From: an uncultured Sutterella sp.
Lineage (GTDB): Bacteria; Pseudomonadota; Gammaproteobacteria; Burkholderiales; Burkholderiaceae_F
Direction of reading: 5' to 3'
DNA: 64,000 nucleotides
Assembly (NCBI GenBank): GCA_905194315.1
Contig: CAJJRX010000007.1
Location: forward strand, 15,399-79,398
A program made the translations under genes and the position numbers. Of this stretch, positions 45,541 to 54,582 are shown piece by piece (positions within the stretch are counted from its first letter, which is position 1; each line of letters starts with the position of its first letter). The notes beneath the pieces were generated by a model. That model did not search any database, was not told the origin of the DNA, and saw nothing but the letters and a program-made list of their open reading frames with translations.

Positions 45541-45717
45541 ATGTCAATTCTGGACGTCAAGGAACTCAAGGTTCTGAATGTGGGGCTTGAGAGCTTCAAA
45601 GAGGCTCTGGAAAAGCAGAATGTGCCCGTGGTTCAGGTTCAATGGAAACCGGAGGCGGGCGGCAACATTAAACTGCTCGAAATCATCGACAGGTTACGGG
45701 AAAAGGACATTCACTAG
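45541..45717 (+). CDS. Split C-terminal domain of FdrA (58 aa)
   Basis: This short gene starts 11 bp after FdrA, with AAGGAGG just upstream. The product contains LKVLNVGLESFKEALE and VVQVQWKPEAGG, aligning with VINIGLQNFADDLE and CVHFKWAPSCGG at the end of the full-length FdrA at 48453. Thus the domain that is fused in the paralogue is a free-standing protein here. It is probably a small subunit of the same complex. Confidence 0.85.
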   Translation: MSILDVKELKVLNVGLESFKEALEKQNVPVVQVQWKPEAGGNIKLLEIIDRLREKDIH

Positions 45718-45722
45718 CCGCG

Positions 45723-45770
45723 AAAAAATCCCCTGACGGGTGCAAAAGCTGCCGCTCAGGGGATTTTTTT
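45723..45770. terminator. Bidirectional terminator after the FdrA module A operon
   Basis: AAAATCCCCTGA / TCAGGGGATTTT stem with T-runs on both strands, between convergent genes. Confidence 0.88.
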
Positions 45771-45774
45771 ATGC

Positions 45775-46146
45775 TCAGAGCTCTCCGGCCACCTTTGTGA
45801 GGCGGTCTCGCAGGATGCGGGCGTGGTTGTGCAGAGGCTGTTTTGAGCCGTACAGCAGCACGACTGACGCGTACCCCTCCTGCTTCCAGGCACTGATAAA
45901 AGGGATGAGCTTTTCCTGAGTGAGCTCATCGCGATACTGCCGGGCAAAGCCTTCCCAGTGCCCGTCTGTATCCTCGTGAAACCATTTACGAAGGCTGACC
46001 GACGGCGCCAGCTCCTTAGCCCATTGAACGCCCTGAAGCTTTTCTTTACGTACACCTCGCGGCCACAGGCGGTCAATGAGGACATAGTGGTGCTCAGGCA
46101 GAAGCTGACAGTCGTAGACGCGCTCAATTGTGAAAGTCATCGGCAT
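45775..46146 (-). CDS. DUF488/YeaO-family protein
   Basis: The 123-aa product matches YeaO: RVYD...YVLIDRLWPRG, then LRKWFHED and VVLLYGSKQPLHNHA. The family's function is unknown. The ATG at 46140 (residue 3) is an equally possible start. Confidence 0.85.
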   Translation of the reverse strand: MPMTFTIERVYDCQLLPEHHYVLIDRLWPRGVRKEKLQGVQWAKELAPSVSLRKWFHEDTDGHWEGFARQYRDELTQEKLIPFISAWKQEGYASVVLLYGSKQPLHNHARILRDRLTKVAGEL

Positions 46147-46248
46147 TTCGTTCTTTTCTCATGGGAAAAATTTACTGACAGGCTAATAAGCCTAACACCG
46201 GCGCACCTGAGGCGCAAACTCGCGTGTCGCTGAGGTGCCAGAAAAGAA

Positions 46249-46275
46249 CGGGAGGTGTCTCATCGACACCTCCCG
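46249..46275 (-). terminator. Hairpin terminator after the UPF0114 gene
   Basis: CGGGAGGTGTC / GACACCTCCCG, perfect 11-bp arms and 5-nt loop; T-rich tail on the minus strand. Confidence 0.75.
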
Positions 46276-46296
46276 GCCGGCTTTCACAGTCTTTTA

Positions 46297-46797
46297 TCAG
46301 TGACTTTTTTTCGTGAGCAGATCAATCCAGCACATCACAAGCGCGGAGAGCACAAACGTCAGGTGGATAATGACGTACCACATCAGTTTGTCGTTCGGCG
46401 TCACGTGAATGTTCATAAAAATCCGCAGCAGGTGGATGGAGGAGATTGCAACGATACTCGCTGCCACCTTGTTTTTCAGGGAGCCCGCATCCATTTTTCC
46501 GAGCCAGCCGAGTTTGTCACCCTCGGGTCTGTCGAGGTTAAGCTGGCTGACGAAATTTTCGTAGGAGGAAAACATCACCATGACGATCAGACCGCCGACA
46601 AGCGCCATATCGATCATGGAGAGGAGCGACAGAATCAGGTCCGCCTCGGAGAGATCAAACACGTGCGGCAGCACATGGAAGACCTCCTGAAAGAATTTGA
46701 TTGCCAGGGCAATCAGAGCAAAGGAGAGACCGACGCAGACAGGCGCCAGAAGCCATCGCATGGTGAAAAAGTTACGCTCAAAAAGCTTCTCAAACAT
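46297..46797 (-). CDS. UPF0114/YqhA-family membrane protein
   Basis: The 166-aa product has three to four helices and the YqhA signature: DMALVGGLIVMVMFSSYENFV, then KVAASIVAISSIHLLRIFMN. Function unknown. Monocistronic. Confidence 0.88.
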   Translation of the reverse strand: MFEKLFERNFFTMRWLLAPVCVGLSFALIALAIKFFQEVFHVLPHVFDLSEADLILSLLSMIDMALVGGLIVMVMFSSYENFVSQLNLDRPEGDKLGWLGKMDAGSLKNKVAASIVAISSIHLLRIFMNIHVTPNDKLMWYVIIHLTFVLSALVMCWIDLLTKKSH

Positions 46798-46926
46798 AGT
46801 GTTATGGGACTTTAGGAGTGAGAGAAATCAAAGGAAGACAATCCTCTGTCAGAAAGAGGCATCGAATCGTAGCAGAAGCCGTGGCGGCAGAGCCGTCTGC
46901 CGCCAGAGATTAACAATTATTTGCAC

Positions 46927-48087
46927 TCAGGCCCGGTGCTCTGTGCGAAAGCGAAGCGTGACGGCGATAGCAACAGCAAGCAGCACTGCACAGAGGTAGA
47001 AGCTGCCGTCAAGATTGCCGGTGTACTTGAGGATCTGCCCGCCGACATAGGGGGCAATAACGGAGCTGATCAGGCCGCCGAAGTTGAAAACCGAGAGTGT
47101 TGTGCTCAGACTGCTGTCGCGGTTGGCCCGGGCCACGGCAATGATGAGAATCGGGTCGAGTGCCATTTTGCCGAAGGCTCCGTAGGCGATCACACACAGG
47201 AGAATCAGCCATTCGGCGCGGGCGTAGATCAGGCCGAGAATAGAGAGCAGTGTCAGGGCAAGCAGGAGGACACTGAAGGATTTAATGGCTTTGAACCGGT
47301 CAACGAGTCTGGCAAAAAAGATGGCGGAAAAAATCGATACCGTTGAAATCAGCAGCATCGAGGCTGCAACCATGGCCGGATCCATGCCTTTTTCTTTAGA
47401 GAGATAAAGCTGCAGCCAGGTGAGGATGTTGAAAAAACAGTACAGCGAGCAGAAGGAAACAATAAAGACCAGTATCAGCTGCGTATTGGGTTTGAAAAGG
47501 GCGGTTTTCGGTTTTGAGAAGGTCTGCGGCATGTGGCGCAGCAAAAGTGCCCCCATTCCGAGCGAGAAGACCGCCACAATGCCGTAGAGCCAGCGGTAGC
47601 TGAAATCGGCGTGCACAAGCCAGACGGGCAGGGTGGTGCCGAGGATAATCCCGACTGACATTCCGCTGTTGATGATAGTCGTGGCAAGAACCTTGTGCCG
47701 CAGCGGAATGGTTTCCGAGGTCAGCGCAAACTGCGGTCCGTAATAAAGCCCTTCAAATGCGCCGGCGAGAAATCTCAGTACGAGGAAGAGGAAAAAACTC
47801 CCGACAAGCCCGTTCAGAAGGCTGATTGCCGCCATCCCAAGAAATGTCAGGTGAATGATTCTGCTGATACCCACCCGGTCCCCGAGAATGCCGCCGGGAA
47901 CTTGCAAAAGGGTGTAGCCGAGGAAAAACAGGCTGAACACGATACCGATGTCGCTTGCACTAAGCGAATAGTCGGTTGCAAGAATGTCCATGATGGGCGT
48001 GAACATCATGCGGTCGAAATAAATTACCGCCCAGCCCAGGCTGAAAACAAGTGAAACGGTTAACCAGTGAGAAGATGTTTTGGTCAT
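46927..48087 (-). CDS. MFS permease next to FdrA module B
   Basis: The 386-aa protein has twelve helices, the N-terminal DRMMFTP and the loop motif GGILGDRVG of the anion:cation symporter-like MFS branch (hexuronate, phthalate or tartrate carriers). It is divergent from fdrA at 48453, so it is probably expressed with it and may carry that pathway's carboxylate or ureide substrate. Its family does not name the substrate. Confidence 0.82.
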   Translation of the reverse strand: MTKTSSHWLTVSLVFSLGWAVIYFDRMMFTPIMDILATDYSLSASDIGIVFSLFFLGYTLLQVPGGILGDRVGISRIIHLTFLGMAAISLLNGLVGSFFLFLVLRFLAGAFEGLYYGPQFALTSETIPLRHKVLATTIINSGMSVGIILGTTLPVWLVHADFSYRWLYGIVAVFSLGMGALLLRHMPQTFSKPKTALFKPNTQLILVFIVSFCSLYCFFNILTWLQLYLSKEKGMDPAMVAASMLLISTVSIFSAIFFARLVDRFKAIKSFSVLLLALTLLSILGLIYARAEWLILLCVIAYGAFGKMALDPILIIAVARANRDSSLSTTLSVFNFGGLISSVIAPYVGGQILKYTGNLDGSFYLCAVLLAVAIAVTLRFRTEHRA

Positions 48088-48452
48088 TTTTCCGGTCGGT
48101 TTTCTGAGAATCCGTTTTTTACTTTATTCCTTAAAAAGGGCGTTTGTCAGCCGTTGACGTCGTAAAACAGTCCGATAATGACAGAATTTGACGAAATAGC
48201 GGGCATTATAAAAATTTCTTATGGCATTCGTCTCCGGTGCGCTAGCCTGTCGCGGCAAACGCCCGCCATGGGCTGCGGGCAGATGGTGTTAAGCTTGAGA
48301 GCCGCAGGAAGTCATTGTTGAAAAAATTTGAAAAATACGCGCCTGACTCTGTCTTGAAGTCTTAACGGCATCGGTGTTTAAATGACTCTAAGCAGTGGCC
48401 GGTACCGCTGCAGACTTCGGATATTTTTCAAGTGCACCAATAAGGAGACAGC
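48088..48452. promoter_or_regulatory. Divergent promoter region MFS / fdrA module B
   Basis: 365 bp with no gene. A TATAAT on the minus strand (48204-48209) is a plausible -10 for the permease; its -35 is weak. The LysR protein at 51461 is the likely regulator. Confidence 0.45.
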
Positions 48453-50102
48453 ATGCTGCAGACCTTTATCGTCAAGGGCAGTTTTCAGGATTCGGTCAGT
48501 CTGATGCTGGTTTCCCGGGATCTCAGCAAAGCCGGGGATGTCAACCGGGTGTCCATCATGATGGGTACACCGGCCAATAAAGAGGTGTTTAAAGAAACCG
48601 GTATGTGGTCGGATGCGCTCAGTGATGCCGGTCCAAACGATATCTGCGTTGCTATTGATACGCCTTCAAATGATCCCTCCATCGTTGAGAGAGTCCGTGA
48701 AAGGATGAACGAGGCGCTACGGAAAATGGCCTCGAGCCGGAAAAGCGCCGGGTATCCGCTGGTGCACTCGTTTTCCCGGGCTCAGAAAATTCTGCCCGAA
48801 GCGAATATTGCGCTGATCAGTATTGCAGGTGCCTATGCGGGTGGTGTTGCCAGAGAGGCACTCGAACGCGGGCTCAATGTGATGCTCTTTTCAGACAATG
48901 TGCCGGTGCAGACCGAGCGTGAACTCAAAGCGTTCGCCAGAAGCCGCGACCTGCTGGTGATGGGGCCGGATTGCGGAACAAGTATTATCGGTGATGCTCC
49001 CCTGGCGTTTGCCAACCGCACTGCAAAAGGTCCGGTGGGAATTGTTGGTGCTTCCGGCACCGGCATACAGGAAATCACCAGTCAGCTCGCCAGAAGAGGG
49101 GTGGGGATCACAGAGGCGATCGGCCTTGGCGGACGGGATCTGAAAGCGGAAGTCGGCGGTATTTCCGCCCGGTCCGCGCTGCGTATGCTGGAAAACGATC
49201 CCGCCACAAAAGTGGTCGTTTTTGTCTCCAAGCCGCCGGCGGAATCCGTCCGCACGGAAGTCTCCCGTCAGATGGAATCGATGAGTAAGCCCGTGGTGGC
49301 GCTGTTTCTGGGCAAAAACCCTGAAAAAAGGATCAGCGGAAATGTCTACTATGCCTACACGCTTGATGAGGCTGCGCAGATTGCAGCGGACCTGGTGAAG
49401 GCTCAGGAGACGGCAGAGGGCCTTCCTGCAGCGGGCAGGGGGATTTGCGGGCTCTTTACCGGAGGAACGCTTGCGAGTGAAACAGCAATGCTGCTCTCGC
49501 AGGTACTGCGCACGCCGGAGGATCATGAGCACCGGGACGGTTTCATGCTGGATGCGCCGGGTGTGCAGGTGATTGATCTGGGAGACGATGTGTATACACG
49601 CGGCAGACCGCACCCGATGATTGATCCGGGTGTGCGAGGCGAGCGCATAGAGGCACTATCTGAAGACTGCGGGGTGCTGCTCATCGATGTGGTGCTTGGT
49701 TTCGGAGCCAATCCGGATCCGGCCGGCGCGGTGGCAGAGAGTGTGGAGAAACTGCGGACAAAGAGAAAGTCTGCGCTTGCCGTGATTGCCACACTGACCG
49801 GTACCGATCTCGACCCGCAGAGCCTTGAAGAGCAGACGGATAAACTTGCCCGTGCCGGTGTGACGGTGGTGCCGAGCACGCGTGCAGCGGTCATGACCGC
49901 ACAGGCCATCCTCATGAAAAACCGTCAGATGCAAGGGGATGTTCCGGCACTCTTTAAGCAGGAAACGGCAGTCATTAATATCGGATTGCAGAATTTTGCA
50001 GACGATTTGGAAGCAAATGGTGTCAGATGCGTCCATTTTAAGTGGGCACCCTCATGCGGCGGAGATACCCGGCTGCAGAAACTCCTGGCACAGATGATTT
50101 AA
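48453..50102 (+). CDS. fdrA: Full-length FdrA/AllF-like protein (module B)
   Basis: The 549-aa product (AAGGAG upstream) has the FdrA domains: SIAGAYAGGVARE, VMGPDCGTSII, IVGASGTGIQEIT, GLGGRDLKAEVGGI and GDDVYTRGRPHPMIDP, and ends with the small domain VINIGLQNFADDLE..KWAPSCGG that is a separate gene in module A. Length agrees with E. coli FdrA (about 555 aa). DUF1116 follows 12 bp downstream. Unlike module A, no carbamate kinase is adjacent. Confidence 0.9.
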   Translation: MLQTFIVKGSFQDSVSLMLVSRDLSKAGDVNRVSIMMGTPANKEVFKETGMWSDALSDAGPNDICVAIDTPSNDPSIVERVRERMNEALRKMASSRKSAGYPLVHSFSRAQKILPEANIALISIAGAYAGGVAREALERGLNVMLFSDNVPVQTERELKAFARSRDLLVMGPDCGTSIIGDAPLAFANRTAKGPVGIVGASGTGIQEITSQLARRGVGITEAIGLGGRDLKAEVGGISARSALRMLENDPATKVVVFVSKPPAESVRTEVSRQMESMSKPVVALFLGKNPEKRISGNVYYAYTLDEAAQIAADLVKAQETAEGLPAAGRGICGLFTGGTLASETAMLLSQVLRTPEDHEHRDGFMLDAPGVQVIDLGDDVYTRGRPHPMIDPGVRGERIEALSEDCGVLLIDVVLGFGANPDPAGAVAESVEKLRTKRKSALAVIATLTGTDLDPQSLEEQTDKLARAGVTVVPSTRAAVMTAQAILMKNRQMQGDVPALFKQETAVINIGLQNFADDLEANGVRCVHFKWAPSCGGDTRLQKLLAQMI

Positions 50103-50114
50103 AAAGGGGGCACG

Positions 50115-51377
50115 ATGTTCAGCTCAATCAGAGAAGCTAATGAGGCAGTACTTGAAAAGTTGCGCACAGCGCGCCCGCACTGGGTTGACGTTCAGGCTGC
50201 CGGCGAGGTGATTCCGCTGCTGCGGGAAGGAAAAACACTTCTTCATGCCGGCCCTCCCATTACCTGGGAGCGTATGACGGGGCCGATGCAGGGAGCGGTG
50301 ATCGGGGCGTCACTGCTCGAAGGCTGGGCCGCGAGTGAAAAAGAGGCCCAGGCGCTTGCCGCCTCCGGTGAGATCCGCTTTGTCCCCTGCCATGAGGTGA
50401 ATGCGGTCGGACCGATGGGCGGCATCACATCGGCCTCAATGCCGGTGATTGTGATGAAAAATGCGGTGCACGGGAACCGCTCGTACTGCAACCTCAACGA
50501 AGGGATCGGCAAGGTGATGCGCTTTGGCGCGTATGACAGCGAGGTGCTCGCGCGTCACCGCTGGATGATGAGAACCCTTGCGCCGGTGCTCTCGGCTGCG
50601 CTCAAGACGTTTGAGAACGGGCTGGATATCACGCCGATTGTGGCGCAGGCCATCACCATGGGCGACGAGTTCCACCAGCGTAACATTGCCGCCTCAGCCC
50701 TGCTGCTTCGATCGCTCGGCAGCGCTCTGATCGGCAGCGGAATGCCGCTTGAGGACATCAGGGAGGTGAATGATTTTCTCGCACGCACCGACCAGTTCTT
50801 CCTCAATGTCATGATGGCCTACTGCAAGAATGTGATGGATGCCGGTGCCATGGTTGGTGAAGGGACAATCGTCACGGCTATGGCGAGAAACGGGCGCGAG
50901 TTCGGGATTCGGGTCTCTGGGCTTGGCAACGAGTGGTTCACGGCCCCGGTCAATATGCCGGAAGGGCTCTTTTTCACCGGTTACAGTCAGGAGGACGCGA
51001 ATCCGGATATCGGTGACAGCGCAATCACTGAAACCTACGGTGTCGGCGGCGCAGCCATGGTGGCCGCACCGGGCGTGACACGGTTTGTGGGCGCGGGTGG
51101 TATGGCTGATGCCATCAGAGTGAGCGAGGAGATGCAGGAAATCTACCTGGAATCGAATCCCATGCTCCAGATTCCCGGCTGGGATTTCCAGGGTGCTCCG
51201 CTTGGACTGGATATCCGTAAGGTGGTGGAAACGGGGATCACGCCGCTCATTAACACCGGTATTGCTCATCGCAAGGCGGGGGTGGGGCAGGTCGGTGCCG
51301 GCACGGTAAGAGCGCCGCTGGAGTGTTTCACAAAGGCTTTTCTGAAGATGGCGGAGAAGCTGAAACTCGAATCCTGA
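50115..51377 (+). CDS. DUF1116 protein, AllG/YlbE-like (module B)
   Basis: The 420-aa product has the DUF1116 hallmarks LLHAGPPITWERMTGPMQGA, RTDQFFLNVMMAY, ARNGREFGIRVSGL and GDSAITETYGVGG. It is a diverged paralogue of 42790. AAGGGGG precedes the ATG. With FdrA it should form part of a second carbamoyltransferase, perhaps for a different N-carbamoyl compound. No DUF2877 subunit is seen. A hairpin (ACGCCCGG / CCGGGCGT, 51399-51422) follows. Confidence 0.88.
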   Translation: MFSSIREANEAVLEKLRTARPHWVDVQAAGEVIPLLREGKTLLHAGPPITWERMTGPMQGAVIGASLLEGWAASEKEAQALAASGEIRFVPCHEVNAVGPMGGITSASMPVIVMKNAVHGNRSYCNLNEGIGKVMRFGAYDSEVLARHRWMMRTLAPVLSAALKTFENGLDITPIVAQAITMGDEFHQRNIAASALLLRSLGSALIGSGMPLEDIREVNDFLARTDQFFLNVMMAYCKNVMDAGAMVGEGTIVTAMARNGREFGIRVSGLGNEWFTAPVNMPEGLFFTGYSQEDANPDIGDSAITETYGVGGAAMVAAPGVTRFVGAGGMADAIRVSEEMQEIYLESNPMLQIPGWDFQGAPLGLDIRKVVETGITPLINTGIAHRKAGVGQVGAGTVRAPLECFTKAFLKMAEKLKLES

Positions 51378-51398
51378 GATCAGCATCAGATTGCAGGC

Positions 51399-51422
51399 AC
51401 GCCCGGTATCCAATCCGGGCGT
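51399..51422 (+). promoter_or_regulatory. Intercistronic hairpin before LysR gene
   Basis: Perfect 8-bp arms with an 8-nt loop, weak T-run; partial terminator or stabiliser. Confidence 0.5.
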
Positions 51423-51460
51423 ATCTGTGTTAAGGTGTACTGATGACCGGGAGAGAGCAA

Positions 51461-52414
51461 ATGTATACCACTCAGAAAGTTCCCAATTTCGATATGGAAG
51501 GTCTGAAAACCTTCTTTATTGTCGGTAAGTGTCACAGTTTCAGTGAGGCCGCGGAAGTGCTTCACAAGACACCGGCCACGATCAGCTACCGCATCAAGGC
51601 GCTCGAAGACCAGATCGGGATGCCGCTTTTTAAACGCTCGACGCGAAATGTCGAACTCCTGCCTGCCGGTGAGCATCTGATGGAATTTGCCACGCAGATC
51701 TACGGTCTTCTGCAGGCGATACCGAAGAATCTCGAACAGCTCAGTATCGGTGCCGAACTGCAGTTCACCATTACGGTGAACAATCTGCTGTATTCGCCTG
51801 AGGCAGTGGTCGGGCTGCTGGCGCTTCTGAATGAGAAGTTTCCGTTTACGCAGTTTACGGTGGCCAGAGCAGTGTATATGGGCGTGTGGGATCTGCTGCT
51901 CTCGCGTGAGGCCGATCTGGCGATTGGTGTTCCGACCTGGCATCCGATTGTCAACGAGTTCGAGACCCGACCGCTTGGCGAAGTGAACTGGGTGTTTGTG
52001 CTCAGCCCCGATCATCCGCTCGCAGTGAAGGCGGGAAAACTCACCCGTAATGATCTGCAGGCGTTCCCGGCAATCAACATCAAAGACACATCAGTGAATC
52101 TCGCAAAACGCACCGCCTGGCGGCTCTCAGGGCAGAAGGAAATCCTTGTGCCAGATCTCTCCACCAAGCTGCAGTGCCACCTCAAAGGCATCGGTGTGGG
52201 TTTCCTGCCCGAGCCTATGGTGAGAAGCTATCTCAAGACCGGGCAGCTGGTTACACGGTGCGTTGAAAATCCAAGGCAACCCTCGCCCATGGCGCTTGCC
52301 TGGCATCAGGAAAGTAACGGAGCGATCAGGCGTTTTATCACTGAACTTTTTGAAAACGGTCATCCCGTTGCCGAGCCTTTCAAACGCTCGCTCTCGCCAA
52401 AGCCGGCAGGGTAG
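51461..52414 (+). CDS. LysR-family regulator of FdrA module B
   Basis: The 317-aa product has the LysR HTH (SEAAEVLHKTPATISYRIKA) and a substrate-binding domain. GGGAG at 51449 favours the ATG at 51461 over 51443. It lies directly after the FdrA/DUF1116 genes and probably regulates them and the divergent MFS permease. Confidence 0.83.
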   Translation: MYTTQKVPNFDMEGLKTFFIVGKCHSFSEAAEVLHKTPATISYRIKALEDQIGMPLFKRSTRNVELLPAGEHLMEFATQIYGLLQAIPKNLEQLSIGAELQFTITVNNLLYSPEAVVGLLALLNEKFPFTQFTVARAVYMGVWDLLLSREADLAIGVPTWHPIVNEFETRPLGEVNWVFVLSPDHPLAVKAGKLTRNDLQAFPAINIKDTSVNLAKRTAWRLSGQKEILVPDLSTKLQCHLKGIGVGFLPEPMVRSYLKTGQLVTRCVENPRQPSPMALAWHQESNGAIRRFITELFENGHPVAEPFKRSLSPKPAG

Positions 52415-52519
52415 CAGTCGTTGAAAGGGGGCTGTCAGAGAGGCGGTTTATTTTAAATATTCAACATAAGTAGTATTATGTAGAATAATTTTCAGGGCGC
52501 TTTGACCGATGTTATCCGG

Positions 52520-53218
52520 TTATCTCGAACCGTCCGCAAGCAGGAATTCAGCGAGTTTTGCAGCCAGTATTCTGTGATCTTCTTCCGAAAAATGAACCCC
52601 GTCGGTGTCGTGAGCATGCGCAATGCAGGTGCTCACGTCAAAAAAGAACGCTCCTCTTTCCCTGACAACCGGTTCAAGAACCGAAGCAAACACCTCTGAA
52701 GAGCGCTGTCCGCCGGGAAAATATTTTTCGTTGGGTCCGCCCGCCACATTAAGCGGCGCCGGTGCCAGAACGAGAATATCCGGTGTTTTATAGCCGGTGG
52801 CACTTCTCCATGAGCAATCCCTCACGATATCGATCAGTCTGACGACGCCCTGAGCCGCCTCCTGGGGCGATTTCTGCAGCTGGGCATTGAAATCATTGGT
52901 GCCGAGCATGATGATGACCAGATCAAGCGGCATGGCTTTGGAGAGCGCCGCGGGAAGCCAGGTTGCGCCGTTGAGAAGCATGCCGGGAATACTCCCTGTG
53001 CCGTTGCCGTCAGCCCCGGGCCGATCAAATGCGCTGGTTCGTCCGCTCAATCCGTCGACTTCCACGACCGCCCTCTTTCCGAGTGCGCCGGCGAGCCGGT
53101 ACGGCCAGATGTCTTCAACCCGGTACCGGATGACTTTACCGTCAGGCAGCTCATGCCAGCCGAAGGTGTTGGAGTCGCCATAAATCAGAATGCGTGCATT
53201 ATCAGGGAGTGTCAGCAT
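52520..53218 (-). CDS. SGNH/GDSL hydrolase
   Basis: The 232-aa product has all SGNH blocks: YGDSNTFG (nucleophile Ser), GLSGRTS (oxyanion Gly), LGTNDFN (Asn) and DGVHFSEEDH (Asp and His). It is like arylesterases of the TesA/GDSL family. No signal peptide is visible, so it may be cytoplasmic. It is divergent from the methyltransferase at 53399. Confidence 0.88.
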   Translation of the reverse strand: MLTLPDNARILIYGDSNTFGWHELPDGKVIRYRVEDIWPYRLAGALGKRAVVEVDGLSGRTSAFDRPGADGNGTGSIPGMLLNGATWLPAALSKAMPLDLVIIMLGTNDFNAQLQKSPQEAAQGVVRLIDIVRDCSWRSATGYKTPDILVLAPAPLNVAGGPNEKYFPGGQRSSEVFASVLEPVVRERGAFFFDVSTCIAHAHDTDGVHFSEEDHRILAAKLAEFLLADGSR

Positions 53219-53398
53219 GGAGTAATCTCAGCGGTGAATTCAGCAGAAATGTTAGCTGAAACCGGAACCGTCGGTATTGCGCAGAGCGCTTAATTGAATT
53301 TCTTTTGAGGTATTACTTTGTAGCAGAGCTGTTGCTCAGGCAAAATAAGACCCATCCTCACGTGGAAAACGTGCTTTAAACATCAACAGGAACAGAAT

Positions 53399-54523
53399 AT
53401 GTCTCGAGTCAATCCCCCCTATCGTGCTGACGTTGTCGGCAGCTTTCTCCGTCCTAAGGCCCTTCAGGATGCCCGCCGTGCATTTGCCGCCGGTGAAATC
53501 ACCCGTGAAGAGCTGACTGCTGTTGAGGACCGCGAAATTAAGGCGCTTATTGAAAAGGAAAAAGCCAACGGTCTGCGTGCAGTGACCGACGGTGAATTCC
53601 GCCGCGCGTTCTGGCACCTTGACTTTCTGGCGGTTCTCGGTGGCATCCGTCATATCAAGGCTGAAGCCTGGTCGGTTAAATTTGAAGGCGTTCAGCCCAA
53701 GGCTGAAACGGTGGTGATTAACGGGAAGGTGCATTTCCCTGAAAACCATCCCTTCCTCGATGCCTTTGACCGTGTGAAGGCGCTCGCCGGGGATACGCCG
53801 GTGAAGTTCACCATCCCCTCTCCGTCCATGCTGCATCTGATCTGCTGCGTGCGTGAGGCCAACTATCAGCCTGTTGATCTTTACAAGGATAACGAAGAGG
53901 CGCTCTTTGAGGACATCGCTCAGACCTGGATCGATGCGATGAAGGCTCTCTATGCCCGCGGCTGCCGTTATCTGCAGTTTGACGACACCAGCTGGGGTGA
54001 ACTCTGCTCGGCTGAAAAGCGTGCTGCTTACACTGCCCGCGGCATTGACGTTGATCAGCTTGCCCGCAACTATGTTCGGGTGCTCAATAAGATTCTGGCG
54101 CAAAAGCCTGAAGATCTGACCGTCACGATGCATATCTGCCGCGGTAATTTCCGCTCCACCTGGTTCTCTTCGGGCGGCTATGAGCCCGTGGCGGAAATCC
54201 TGTTCGGTCACTGCAATGTGGACGGTTTCTTCCTGGAGTATGACTCCGAACGTGCCGGTACCTTTGAACCGCTGCGTTTCATTAAGAACCAGACGGTTGT
54301 GCTCGGGCTGATCACGTCCAAGTTCCCCGCGCTTGAAGCAAAAGAGGAAGTGAAGGCGCGTGTGCAGGAGGCGACCAGATATGTTCCGCTTGAGCAGCTG
54401 GCGCTCTCTCCGCAGTGCGGTTTCTCCTCCACGGAGGAAGGTAATCTGCTCACAGAAGCCAACCAGTGGGCCAAGGTCAGTCTTTGTGTGGAAATTGCCA
54501 AAGAAATCTGGGCGGATGCCTAA
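53399..54523 (+). CDS. MetE C-terminal-like methyltransferase (YxjG/YxjH type)
   Basis: The 374-aa product is one MetE-like catalytic barrel: RADVVGSFLRP at the start, FDDTSWGEL, MHICRGNFRS with the zinc-binding His and Cys, and SPQCGFSS with a further Cys. MetE's N-terminal half is absent. The YxjG/YxjH branch is thought to methylate homocysteine or related thiols or selenols, without cobalamin. Monocistronic, AGGAAC upstream, strong terminator downstream. Confidence 0.88.
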   Translation: MSRVNPPYRADVVGSFLRPKALQDARRAFAAGEITREELTAVEDREIKALIEKEKANGLRAVTDGEFRRAFWHLDFLAVLGGIRHIKAEAWSVKFEGVQPKAETVVINGKVHFPENHPFLDAFDRVKALAGDTPVKFTIPSPSMLHLICCVREANYQPVDLYKDNEEALFEDIAQTWIDAMKALYARGCRYLQFDDTSWGELCSAEKRAAYTARGIDVDQLARNYVRVLNKILAQKPEDLTVTMHICRGNFRSTWFSSGGYEPVAEILFGHCNVDGFFLEYDSERAGTFEPLRFIKNQTVVLGLITSKFPALEAKEEVKARVQEATRYVPLEQLALSPQCGFSSTEEGNLLTEANQWAKVSLCVEIAKEIWADA

Positions 54524-54540
54524 AGTGCTCAGTTAAGGCT

Positions 54541-54579
54541 AAACGGGTTTCAGTCGGAAAAAACTGAAACCCGTTTTTG
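54541..54579. terminator. Intrinsic terminator after methyltransferase
   Basis: AAACGGGTTTCAGT / ACTGAAACCCGTTT, 14-bp stem and T-run; also A-rich on the other side, so it can serve the convergent BRCT gene. Confidence 0.92.
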
Positions 54580-54582
54580 TGT

